From Candidatus Scatousia excrementigallinarum (lineage in GTDB: Bacteria > Cyanobacteriota > Vampirovibrionia > Gastranaerophilales > Gastranaerophilaceae): a DNA stretch of 39,784 bases. This document shows, in pieces, positions 8,347 through 15,761 of the stretch (position 1 is the first letter of the stretch; each line of letters opens with the position of its first letter). Under the pieces are notes generated by a model. The model saw only the letters and a list, made by a program, of their open reading frames with translations, searched no databases and had not been told where the DNA came from. The position numbers and the translations under genes were made by a program. Location of the stretch: assembly GCA_018711035.1 (NCBI GenBank), contig DVIU01000165.1, forward strand, positions 1 through 39,784, read 5' to 3'.

Positions 8347-9498
8347 TTAATCCTTTCTTCTTCTAATTTTTAATTTGATACCAAAAATAATAATGATTTT
8401 ATGTTCATTCTGATTTTTGGCAGAAAAAATAGTCTGCAAAATTTTTTCCATAAGATTACGTTTTAATATGTTTTTAGGAAGATACTTTTTATTAACGTTT
8501 TTTAATAAATTATGCCCCTCAAATATAAGTTTAGGCTTTTGCCTGTTACTTAAGAATATTTCTACAGGAGCTCCTGATGAACCAAATTCAAAATTATCCT
8601 TAAATGAAAATGTACGCTTAAAATCCATATTCCTTTGTTCTCTGGAAAGAACATATAAATTTGACCTCTTGCCGGCAAGAATATCACACAGACCGCTTCT
8701 GTATGATATTACACTATGACAATTTATTCCCAGTTGAATCAATTCATTTACATCCAGCTCTAAATTTATAGCACCGTCAATGTGATTATTATAATTAATT
8801 ACATTTTCAAAAACTATATATCCAAGTTGTTGCAGTTCTGATGCGATATTATTCCAGATTCTTTTATCCAATAATACATCACTGCTTGCTTCTGGCAGAA
8901 GTAAGATACTTTTTTCAAGTTTTCCGTATTGTTCAATTTTGTCTTTACAGTTCTTTGTGATATCCGGATAATGAATGTCATTTATATTAATCTTTTTTAT
9001 TTTTAAAATGCCGGCACAAGCATAATTATATTCCATTACAGAATAATTATTTCCATCCTTATTAAGAATTTCTGCGAATTTATGGAAATAAGGAGTATCA
9101 AAATCTATTACAAAGAAACTTCCTACCCTTGGTATGGCAGAAAACATCTTTTGTATAAGTAAATGCTTTGTATAAGCAAATATAATATCGTCATTAAAGT
9201 ATTTTTTCAGTTTTTGTTCTATATATTTGTTAAAATCAAATACCGAATAATTTGTTATATTAAATAATGGCATAACCGCTTCGGCAGAAGGGTTAATGAT
9301 GTAGTGAATTTTTCCGTATTTTTCTTCTAAATCATTCTTCATTGCCGCTCTATAAAAACTATCACCCAGATGCATATGAGAAATGAAATTACAGCAATCA
9401 GATTTTCTGTATGGTTCTAATATTTCATACAGGTCTTGTAATTCTTCTTTATATTTAAGCAATGAATATGCTACAGCCAAACGCTCTCTTTCTAACAT
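8347..9498 (-). CDS. Putative GT-B-type glycosyltransferase of the surface-glycan operon
   Basis: A 383-residue protein related to the products at 10559-11668 and 11670-12881. Shared features are an early S/GxxxxxxG-type contact (ISHMHLGDSFYRA here, FNCSGETYLFL and HANSGETYLTL in the others), a central LLLPEASS block and a C-terminal VISYRSGLCDILAG. These resemble the second Rossmann domain of heptosyltransferase-like (GT9-like) GT-B enzymes, where the RSG loop would face the donor nucleotide. No database family is claimed. The last residues, HKIIIIFGIKLKIRRRKD, are a basic beta-strand tail of the type seen at the ends of other LPS glycosyltransferases; here it may do the job of the N-terminal module in the neighbours. 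The start has AGAGGG and overlaps the previous gene by 7 bases. Confidence 0.78.
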   Translation of the reverse strand: MLERERLAVAYSLLKYKEELQDLYEILEPYRKSDCCNFISHMHLGDSFYRAAMKNDLEEKYGKIHYIINPSAEAVMPLFNITNYSVFDFNKYIEQKLKKYFNDDIIFAYTKHLLIQKMFSAIPRVGSFFVIDFDTPYFHKFAEILNKDGNNYSVMEYNYACAGILKIKKININDIHYPDITKNCKDKIEQYGKLEKSILLLPEASSDVLLDKRIWNNIASELQQLGYIVFENVINYNNHIDGAINLELDVNELIQLGINCHSVISYRSGLCDILAGKRSNLYVLSREQRNMDFKRTFSFKDNFEFGSSGAPVEIFLSNRQKPKLIFEGHNLLKNVNKKYLPKNILKRNLMEKILQTIFSAKNQNEHKIIIIFGIKLKIRRRKD

Positions 9499-10577
9499 AC
9501 ACCCTCTTTGTTTTCCTCAAACCACATATTTTGTGCCGGTTCTGGAATATTTTTCAAGAAAGTTAAATACCTGTTGATATAATCAAAACTCATCTCTTCA
9601 TTTTCAAGACTATCAATTTTTAAACTTTCGGAAGATATCGGAATATCTGCAAGTTCGTCATAATTGAAGACCCCTTTTAAAATCGGATAAAATACCCGTC
9701 CATTTTTCCATTGACTTATACCCCAAGAAATAGGATTAAGCATAAAGTCTCCGTAATGCATAAAATGCAAATTGTCTATATAAAAAGTTTTATTTTTGAA
9801 GGCTTTATAATCCCGTAAATAGGTAAAATACCAGTCTAAATTAAACTCCCAGTCATATTTACCTATATATTTATTCATCCACTCCGGAGTAGTTTCTGCA
9901 TTGAATATAGCAAACCAATCAATTTTTGCATTTATATATGTAATTCCGAAAGACCAGTGTTTTCCGTGAGTTCTAGATGTATGCATATCCATTGAAAAAG
10001 CACTTATATCATTTTCTTGTGCATATTTTTGAGCTTTTTTTAAAATTTCGGCAGCCCTTGGTGCTTCAACCAGAAACATTGTATCATCCGCATCAATGTT
10101 CCAAAAATTATCTACTCCCAGTTTTTTTGAATGATAAAAGGCCGTTAAATGTGCATAAGTGGCATTTGTCCAAAATTTCGTGGACATATTTTTTACAATA
10201 TGTTCAATAGGTTTATGTACACTTTTTATAAATTTAATATTTTTATTATTAAAATGTATTTTTTCATAAACTTTACGTTCCAGATCCTCTTTATCACAAA
10301 TAATATAAAAATCTCCGCCAATCCAGCCAATAATATTTATCCAATGCTGTAAACAGGAAAAAGAACAGTTATCCGAACTGTTAATTTTTAAATAAAACAG
10401 ATACTCATTTTCAGGGTTATATGAATAACTTTTTTTCTTCTTAAGTACAGGCAGCAATGAGTAATGTTTTTTCTTTTTATTGTGCTTTATGTAATATTCA
10501 AGAATAGGCATGTTGAAAAGTCTAACTTGTGTTACAAATGCTTCTTCTGTATTAAATTTTATTTTTTCAAACAGCAT
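9492..10577 (-). CDS. Putative GT-A-type glycosyltransferase with shared N-terminal module
   Basis: A 361-residue paralogue of 7195-8337, with the same NIDADDT motif and the same SRTHGKHWSFGITY block, so both likely use the same type of donor or acceptor. The first 55 residues (FNTEEAFVTQVRLFNMPILEYY...HYSLLPVLKKKKSYS) match the N-terminus of the acyltransferase at 4870-5709 far better than chance, although the two catalytic domains are unrelated. GGAGAG precedes the ATG by 3-4 bases, and the gene overlaps the upstream one by 19 bases. Role in building the glycan is inferred from the operon. The family is not one I recognise. Confidence 0.8.
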   Translation of the reverse strand: MLFEKIKFNTEEAFVTQVRLFNMPILEYYIKHNKKKKHYSLLPVLKKKKSYSYNPENEYLFYLKINSSDNCSFSCLQHWINIIGWIGGDFYIICDKEDLERKVYEKIHFNNKNIKFIKSVHKPIEHIVKNMSTKFWTNATYAHLTAFYHSKKLGVDNFWNIDADDTMFLVEAPRAAEILKKAQKYAQENDISAFSMDMHTSRTHGKHWSFGITYINAKIDWFAIFNAETTPEWMNKYIGKYDWEFNLDWYFTYLRDYKAFKNKTFYIDNLHFMHYGDFMLNPISWGISQWKNGRVFYPILKGVFNYDELADIPISSESLKIDSLENEEMSFDYINRYLTFLKNIPEPAQNMWFEENKEGVC

Positions 10578-11668
10578 ATACTCTCCTTATTATTATTCTG
10601 ACAAATAGACTCCGATATATTATTTTCAATTACATTTGGCAATTTTTTCAGAGAAAACCCCTTTAAAACTGTTTCAGCATCAATAGGTTTAAGCTCCCCT
10701 CTGTCTTTAAAATCAGTATATAAACAGGTTAAACGTATGTTTCTAATCGTTGTTAATACCTCTATAAACCCGCTGCGTAATCCTATTATTTGTTTGCTCA
10801 ATGAGGCAATATAATATGCCTCGTCAAAAGTTAAAAAACAAGTTTTGCCAAGACCGTAAGCAGGGTCTAACGATAGTGTATTAATAAATATATCGTACCC
10901 TTGTTCGTAAAATTCATTAGTTAAATTAATCCAGTAATCTTTTGCGGGATTTTCATTAGACTGAGATTCCGGACATAGGAATACGAAATTATCTAAATTT
11001 AATCCGATTCTTTTGGCTTTCATTAATGCAGATTGCTTGACCTCTTCTGAAATAACAGGGCGATTTGCCTCTTTGGTATATTTAATCCCTATTGTCTTAC
11101 ATATAGCCTCACAATAATGAATCTCTTTCCCTTTTCTTAAATCTTTTTCTAACTCAATAAAATGTTCGAATGGCAGAATGTTATAAAAGATTTTACCATT
11201 GTATTCTTCTTTATATACATTATCAAAACTTCTTAAATTTATAACATCAGGCAAGTAAAAGCACTCAATATCCGGATGTATCATTCTGCATAAGTCAATA
11301 TGGTATTTTTTTGTTGCAATAAATACAGAGTTCTCGGGAGGATTTATATAGGATAAAAATAAGTATGTTTCTCCGCTGCAATTAAAGTTTATAAAAATAT
11401 GTTTATATTCCTTCCCGATTTTCTTTAGTACAGTTTTATAAAGCATTTTTCTGGAGGAGCTTTTGAAAAATACAAAGCCGAATAAATAATATTTTTCAAA
11501 TCCATGTTTTATTTTTTTCTTCCATAACGGGATGCTCAATATTCTGAATTCTTTACTGAAAGTTTTTAAATTTTCCTTAAAATAAAACATTCCCGATAAG
11601 TATGACTGTTTTATGAAATTGCCGCAAGATTTATTTTTATAAAATATTTGTTTTATTGTTTCAATCAT
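10559..11668 (-). CDS. Putative GT-B-type glycosyltransferase of the surface-glycan operon
   Basis: A 369-residue paralogue of 11670-12881 (next gene upstream) and 8347-9498. Matching blocks: FINFNCSGETYLFLSYI, the TKKYHIDLCRMIHPDI block, FVFLCPESQSNENPAKDYW, FLTFDEAYYIASLSKQIIGLRSGF. The last block is a likely donor-binding loop. The first 70 residues hold a variant of the shared module, with FRILSIPLWKKK and YYLFGFVFFK, two short hydrophobic strands joined by basic residues. AAAGGG precedes the ATG, which comes 1 base after the previous stop. A cytoplasmic sugar transfer role is inferred from context and from the GT-B-like pattern. Confidence 0.78.
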   Translation of the reverse strand: MIETIKQIFYKNKSCGNFIKQSYLSGMFYFKENLKTFSKEFRILSIPLWKKKIKHGFEKYYLFGFVFFKSSSRKMLYKTVLKKIGKEYKHIFINFNCSGETYLFLSYINPPENSVFIATKKYHIDLCRMIHPDIECFYLPDVINLRSFDNVYKEEYNGKIFYNILPFEHFIELEKDLRKGKEIHYCEAICKTIGIKYTKEANRPVISEEVKQSALMKAKRIGLNLDNFVFLCPESQSNENPAKDYWINLTNEFYEQGYDIFINTLSLDPAYGLGKTCFLTFDEAYYIASLSKQIIGLRSGFIEVLTTIRNIRLTCLYTDFKDRGELKPIDAETVLKGFSLKKLPNVIENNISESICQNNNKESICCLKK

Positions 11669-11669
11669 A

Positions 11670-12878
11670 CTAACCCTTTATTTGTTTACAAATCATTTCA
11701 ACACAGTTTTTTGCTGTCATTTCGTACGTATTGAATTCCATAATTTTAGATTTATCGACAAATGGAAGCTGCGTTAATCCAAACCCTGACATTACATGAT
11801 AAATATCCAAATCATCAAAGAAATGACGTTTTCTAAATTTTGTATATATGACATCAACAGGAACGTTTGTTTGGAGCAAGAATTCGGTGAATCCGCTTCT
11901 TAATGACACTATTTTTTTTGAATGTTTAGCAAGAGCAAAAGCTTCCCCAAAAGTCAAATAACACGATTTATAATTTAATTCTTTTTCGAATGTTATTTCA
12001 TCTTCAACCAAATTTACAAAAACATCATAACCTGCGAATTGGAAACCTTTTATTAATTCAATCCAGAAGTCTTTATCATATAATTTGCATGATTGAGCTT
12101 CAGGTGCAAGAAAAACAAATTTTTCTAAATTTAAACCAGTTTTTTGTACTTTTTCGAGAGCTTTTTTCTCATCATTTAAATTGACATTAATTGGACGCAT
12201 TGATATCTCTTGTTCTGATATATTAAGACGTTCCAAAATTGCGTAAAAGTAGTGATATTTTCCTAAATCATAATTTCGTATATTTTTTTCAACCAGTTTA
12301 AAATGCGAGTTATTAAATAATAAAAAGAATCTGAATTTATCAATTTTGAAAAAATTTTCAGTAATTCTTAATTTGAATTTACTAACATAAACATAAGGAA
12401 TATCCGGGCAAATCATTTTAATCATATCAACATGATATTTTTGAGTTGCAATTAATAAAGGAGATTTACTGTTATTTTTTTTTATTAATGCGTCTATTAT
12501 ATAAGTCAAAGTAAGATAGGTCTCTCCGCTGTTGGCATGTAAAATATAGATATCATCATATTTTTTATCTAAATATTTAAAATATTTTCTTTTAAATTCA
12601 TTGAACAGCGAGACTCGATACAGTTCTTTATTTCCGATGCAGTAAATTCTGTAATTATTTTTTTCATACAGTTTTATAATTGTTTGATTAAAAATTTTTA
12701 TTTCTTTATTTGAACAATCTATATATTTATCATTTATTTTTATCGTACTAATAATCCCGCCAAAAAATTTCTGATATCTCTCGGAAGTCATATAATCAGA
12801 GGTTTGCTCCATTATCGTCAAGCCAAATAATTTTGCAGTTCTTTTATTTTCACCTTTGATGTATTCGTATATTTTCAC
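11670..12878 (-). CDS. Putative GT-B-type glycosyltransferase of the surface-glycan operon
   Basis: A 402-residue protein, paralogous to the next gene. It shows IYILHANSGETYLTLTYI, ATQKYHVDMIKMICPDI, FVFLAPEAQSCKLYDKDFW and YLTFGEAFALAKHSKKIVSLRSGFTEFL in the same order and spacing. The N-terminal 50 residues again hold the short module (TAKLFGLTIMEQ... FFGGIISTIK). The ORF track starts at a TTG at 12881; the GTG at 12878 is 7 bases after CGGAG and is the more likely start. It is 23 bases downstream of the HAD gene. Function beyond glycosyltransferase-like is not readable from sequence. Confidence 0.77.
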   Translation of the reverse strand: MKIYEYIKGENKRTAKLFGLTIMEQTSDYMTSERYQKFFGGIISTIKINDKYIDCSNKEIKIFNQTIIKLYEKNNYRIYCIGNKELYRVSLFNEFKRKYFKYLDKKYDDIYILHANSGETYLTLTYIIDALIKKNNSKSPLLIATQKYHVDMIKMICPDIPYVYVSKFKLRITENFFKIDKFRFFLLFNNSHFKLVEKNIRNYDLGKYHYFYAILERLNISEQEISMRPINVNLNDEKKALEKVQKTGLNLEKFVFLAPEAQSCKLYDKDFWIELIKGFQFAGYDVFVNLVEDEITFEKELNYKSCYLTFGEAFALAKHSKKIVSLRSGFTEFLLQTNVPVDVIYTKFRKRHFFDDLDIYHVMSGFGLTQLPFVDKSKIMEFNTYEMTAKNCVEMICKQIKG

Positions 12879-12901
12879 CAAATTACTCCGCTAAATATTT
12901 A

Positions 12902-13270
12902 TTATTTCTTTATATTTATTTTATATGCAATATTCAAGGTGTTATCCCTATCCTTATTTATCGCAAAAGCCATATCCAAACCGCTAGGTTTTCTATCATT
13001 TACAATAATGCGTTCACCCATAGGCATATTTGTTAAAAGATAATCATAGCGGATATTATTTTCTTGGAGGAATCGTTTCAAATCCTCAAGGTATTCATCT
13101 TTTCTCGCAGTCATAAGAATAACTTTGTCATCTGGAGATATTTTATCAAAGAATTCTTTAACCCCTTCCAGTAAAGTATCATAGCCGTCAATCTTGTAAC
13201 CGTTATGTTTTACAAGAGTTCCATCTATATCCAGTATCCATGTTTTATTTAACGGAGAAAATTCAAGCAT
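12902..13270 (-). CDS. Small HAD-superfamily phosphatase of capsule/LPS type
   Basis: A 122-residue HAD domain. Motif I is WILDIDGTLVKH (nucleophile and acid/base Asp pair), motif II is ILMTARKDE, and motif IV is IVNDRKP with its acidic residue. It has no large cap domain, as in the KDO-8-P phosphatase/LcbF-like small HADs of polysaccharide clusters. It probably removes a phosphate from a small sugar or polyol phosphate in the pathway begun by the fused kinase/nucleotidyltransferase just upstream. The two genes touch (stop at 13271, start at 13270), with GAGGT 7 bases before the ATG. The substrate is not readable. Confidence 0.85.
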   Translation of the reverse strand: MLEFSPLNKTWILDIDGTLVKHNGYKIDGYDTLLEGVKEFFDKISPDDKVILMTARKDEYLEDLKRFLQENNIRYDYLLTNMPMGERIIVNDRKPSGLDMAFAINKDRDNTLNIAYKINIKK

Positions 13271-14782
13271 CTACAATACCTCATTAAGTTTGATTATTCC
13301 GTTATAAAATGCCCCGCATATGCTGTCGTAATCTTCCCAGGCATAAGTCGTCAAACTCAACCATATAATTGCATGCAAAAGTTTTATCTTATCCTTGTTG
13401 ACATCAGGCAGGAAATCAAAGAAACATTCTTCCATATCCGACCAATTATTTGGTTTTATTGCAATTTCTACATCTTTTTCTCTTATGTCAAGAGTGAATT
13501 TCTTGCGGTTAAACTGATCATATTCACCTTTCAGAGAGTAATAAAGTTTTGCCCAGTCATAATCGACATCGCCGTAAAATTTAGTTTTGCCGAAGTATCC
13601 TCTTGGGTCAATCAAAATTGCTTTCATATTATATGTATCAAACATAAGATTTGAAAATGTACAATCACCATGGATTAGCCTGAATTCTTTCGGACAAACA
13701 GTTTTTACGGTTTCTGTTAATTCTTTTTTATTAAAGAATACATTTTTGTAATAATTTCCGTTAATTTTAATAAATTCTTTGTCCGCAAAAGGAACAAGGT
13801 GTTCAATTTTTGAAAGTCTGTTAAAAGTCTTGTTCAGAAAATTATCCTCAACATCTTCAATATTTACCGGTTGAGCCGGTTCAAGATTGTGTAATTCTTT
13901 TAAGGCTTCTATAAGTTTTTTCAGGATTTCTCTTTTTTGTGTTTTTGTTAAGCAGTCATATTCAAAAATATTCTTTCCTTTAACACGTTTCATCGTTAAC
14001 GGTTCATATTCATATATCTCAGGAATATTTTTGTAACCTAACTCTTTAACGTGTTTGTACCAGGCGATTTCATCAACCGCAATCTTTTTCCCCTGCTCAT
14101 TTATACCCCGTTTAATTATAAGATCCCCTTGAAATTCCATTGAATTAAATGGCCGGCAACGTGGCGTATCATCTGTATTATCAGAATAGGAAAGAAGTGT
14201 GCCAATTTCTTTTGAACCGTACAAATCCAATCTATTAAACGTTAAAGCTTGATTTTGTAGCCAACCGACAAGAGCTCCTTCTTCTGCAATATTTTCTAAT
14301 AATTTTTTATTTTCAAATATAAATAATCCTGCAACTCCGTTTTCTTTTGACGGTTCTTTTATAAATTGATTATTGATATAAGACCAGCGGCACTCAAAGT
14401 CTTTAGAAATTCCAATATAATTTCCTTTTTCTGATGGAATTTCAAAATTATCCGATAAAATAAGGTCACACCACATAATCATAAACGGTTCTTCAGGTGT
14501 AAATAAAGATATTACTTCTTTTATACCTGAAATAGTGCCTTTTTTATTGGCTTTAATTACACGATAGTTGTACTTATCTGCAAAAGCATTAAGATATTTT
14601 TCCAATACATCTGTTTTATAGTCAGCTATAATGCTAAATTCTGCATCCGGGAACTTTTGAAATGCATAAAAGATTATTGGCAGATTATTTACAGGCACAA
14701 GACATTTGGGCTTATTTCTAGTTAATCCTTCTAATCTTGTTCCTTTCCCACCAGCTTGTATTATGATTTTTTTTATATTCAT
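13271..14782 (-). CDS. Fused nucleotidyltransferase and APH/choline-kinase-like kinase
   Basis: A 503-residue two-domain enzyme and first gene of the operon. Residues 1-230 are a sugar-1-phosphate/LicC-type nucleotidyltransferase with the signature IIIQAGGKGTRLEGLTRNKPKCLVPV and the metal-binding WCDLIL. Residues about 240-500 are an aminoglycoside/choline-kinase-like fold with the catalytic LIHGDCTFSNLMFD (HGDxxxxN) and the metal-binding LIDPRG. Together they could phosphorylate a small molecule and then join it to CMP or another nucleotide, much as LicA and LicC do for choline. The activated group would decorate or build the surface glycan; the substrate is unknown. AAGAG lies 8-9 bases before the ATG, directly beside the inverted repeat of the proposed switch. 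Confidence 0.88.
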   Translation of the reverse strand: MNIKKIIIQAGGKGTRLEGLTRNKPKCLVPVNNLPIIFYAFQKFPDAEFSIIADYKTDVLEKYLNAFADKYNYRVIKANKKGTISGIKEVISLFTPEEPFMIMWCDLILSDNFEIPSEKGNYIGISKDFECRWSYINNQFIKEPSKENGVAGLFIFENKKLLENIAEEGALVGWLQNQALTFNRLDLYGSKEIGTLLSYSDNTDDTPRCRPFNSMEFQGDLIIKRGINEQGKKIAVDEIAWYKHVKELGYKNIPEIYEYEPLTMKRVKGKNIFEYDCLTKTQKREILKKLIEALKELHNLEPAQPVNIEDVEDNFLNKTFNRLSKIEHLVPFADKEFIKINGNYYKNVFFNKKELTETVKTVCPKEFRLIHGDCTFSNLMFDTYNMKAILIDPRGYFGKTKFYGDVDYDWAKLYYSLKGEYDQFNRKKFTLDIREKDVEIAIKPNNWSDMEECFFDFLPDVNKDKIKLLHAIIWLSLTTYAWEDYDSICGAFYNGIIKLNEVL

Positions 14783-14794
14783 CGTTTAATCTCT

Positions 14795-14980
14795 TAACAT
14801 TTTAGTCATTTTGTGAAGATATAATTTCATTCAGCTTAGATTTTATAATATCACAAATAAAGCAGGCTGTATTTTTTATTACAAAATGTTATGTTTTCTA
14901 TATTTATAAATAAAAGGGAACTCTCAAATTATTTAAAAAGCTGGATTTTTCATCCTCTTAACTGTTTGACTAAAATGTTA
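14795..14980. repeat. Inverted repeat bracketing a possible invertible promoter segment
   Basis: TAACATTTTAGTCA at 14795-14808 is repeated perfectly in inverse orientation as TGACTAAAATGTTA at 14967-14980. The 158 bases between hold no gene. They contain -10-like hexamers on both strands (TATTAT at 14850-14845 on minus; TATAAT at 14820 and 14844 on plus) without a convincing -35. The left copy ends 12 bases upstream of the operon's first ATG. The right copy is 25 bases downstream of the recombinase gene. The order recombinase, repeat-flanked segment, surface operon, all in one direction, is that of the fim switch. The repeats are seen; inversion is inferred. Confidence 0.6.
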
Positions 14981-14986
14981 TGTTTT
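14883..14986. repeat. 15-bp direct repeat inside and across the switch edge
   Basis: AAAATGTTATGTTTT occurs at 14883-14897 and again at 14972-14986, 89 bases apart. The second copy overlaps the right arm of the 14-bp inverted repeat, so the core AAAATGTTA is present three times: twice direct and once inverted at the left arm. This could be the half-site or accessory site read by the adjacent recombinase. Confidence 0.6.
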
Positions 14987-15005
14987 TATACTTAAATGCC
15001 TTGTA

Positions 15006-15548
15006 TTATAAAATGAAGTTGTTATAACTCTCATCAATTTGATCTTGTTCAATACCGATATAGCGTAATGTTATTGTTGGATTTGAGTGATTAAAGATTT
15101 TTTGCAGTATGGCAATATCTTTGAACTTTTTGTAGTGATGATAACCAAATGTTTTCCGCAGGGTATGAGTTCCAATTTTGTCTTGCAATCCAACAGCTTT
15201 GCCGGCGGTTTTTAATATATAATACGCGCCGAATCTATCCATCCTGTTTGAGAAAATGCTGGTGAATAAGGCTTCATTAGAATTTTTTCCTTCTGTGAAT
15301 TGTTCAATCATTGGTTTAAGCTTGGAATTAATCGGGAATTTCTTAAATTTTCCGGTTTTCTTTTCAATAATCTGAATATGGCTTTTGTTTCTGACATCAC
15401 CCACATTTAATGCAATTATGTCTGAAATTCTTAACCCGCAATTTGTTCCAATTGTGAACAGTAACAAATCTCTCGGACTGTTTTGGGCGAAAAATTTTTC
15501 TAATTTTTTTATGTTCTCGATATTTCTGATTGGTTCTACTGTGCTCAT
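15006..15548 (-). CDS. Catalytic-domain-only tyrosine recombinase (FimB/FimE-sized)
   Basis: A 180-residue site-specific recombinase. All active-site parts are visible: Arg in GLRISD, the beta-hairpin Lys near KKTGKFKKFP, HTLRKT (His-x-x-Arg), the His in IFNHSNP, and the nucleophile Tyr in RYIG. It lacks the N-terminal SAM-like core-binding domain of full integrases, so it is like FimB, FimE and similar invertases in size. It is adjacent to and co-directional with the 14-bp inverted repeat in front of the glycan operon, so it is the natural candidate enzyme for that site. A fragment of an integrative element is the alternative, since a tRNA gene lies 1 kb away, but the domain is complete. The ATG has only a distant AAAGGA, so expression may be low. 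Confidence 0.88.
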   Translation of the reverse strand: MSTVEPIRNIENIKKLEKFFAQNSPRDLLLFTIGTNCGLRISDIIALNVGDVRNKSHIQIIEKKTGKFKKFPINSKLKPMIEQFTEGKNSNEALFTSIFSNRMDRFGAYYILKTAGKAVGLQDKIGTHTLRKTFGYHHYKKFKDIAILQKIFNHSNPTITLRYIGIEQDQIDESYNNFIL

Positions 15549-15645
15549 AAACTGTTAATTTTTCCTTTCTTTTCATATGGACAAACAAATTTTTTTATAA
15601 TAATGTTTCAAGGAATTTATTATTTCCTTTTATTCTCTTTTTATA

Positions 15646-15673
15646 TTGTTTTAAGCAGAGAATATGTTATAAT
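15646..15673 (+). promoter_or_regulatory. Predicted promoter of the CAT-like gene with extended -10
   Basis: TTGTTT (15646-15651) is followed after 16 bases by TATAAT (15668-15673), which is preceded by TGT, giving a TGTTATAAT extended -10. The expected start coincides with the A of the leader-peptide ATG at 15680. Confidence 0.6.
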
Positions 15674-15679
15674 CGAATT

Positions 15680-15736
15680 ATGAAAACACAAAAATCGTCA
15701 AAATTTTGTATTGAAGGTGCCTCTTTAAATATTTAA
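15680..15736 (+). CDS. Leader peptide of the CAT-like gene
   Basis: An 18-codon ORF, MKTQKSSKFCIEGASLNI, between the promoter and the CAT-like gene. Its last codons (Ala14 to Ile18) are the 5' arm of the hairpin that hides the CAT-like ribosome binding site, and its stop codon falls at the loop. This is the arrangement of cat and erm leader peptides, where an antibiotic-stalled ribosome opens the hairpin. The early KT-x-K-SS residues look like the leader of cat-86-type genes as I remember them; treat that as a hint. It has no ribosome binding site and would be read leaderless. Confidence 0.6.
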   Translation: MKTQKSSKFCIEGASLNI

Positions 15737-15756
15737 TTAAGTAATATTTAAGGAGG
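15720..15756 (+). promoter_or_regulatory. Ribosome-binding-site-sequestering hairpin (translation attenuator)
   Basis: CCTCTTTAAATATT (15720-15733) pairs with AATATTTAAGGAGG (15743-15756) over 14 positions with one G-U pair and a 9-base loop. The 3' arm contains the whole AAGGAGG Shine-Dalgarno sequence of the gene starting at 15762. The closed hairpin would block translation; a ribosome stalled on the leader ORF would free it. Confidence 0.7.
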
Positions 15757-15761
15757 TTAAA

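Noticed and set aside
14809-14966. Small ORFs inside the proposed invertible segment (for example a 6-codon ORF after AAGAGG on the minus strand)
   Set aside because: Too short and without further support. One could be a leader peptide, but that would be guesswork.
15397-15588. 63-residue ORF overlapping the recombinase
   Set aside because: Shadow frame of the recombinase gene. The recombinase has complete catalytic motifs.
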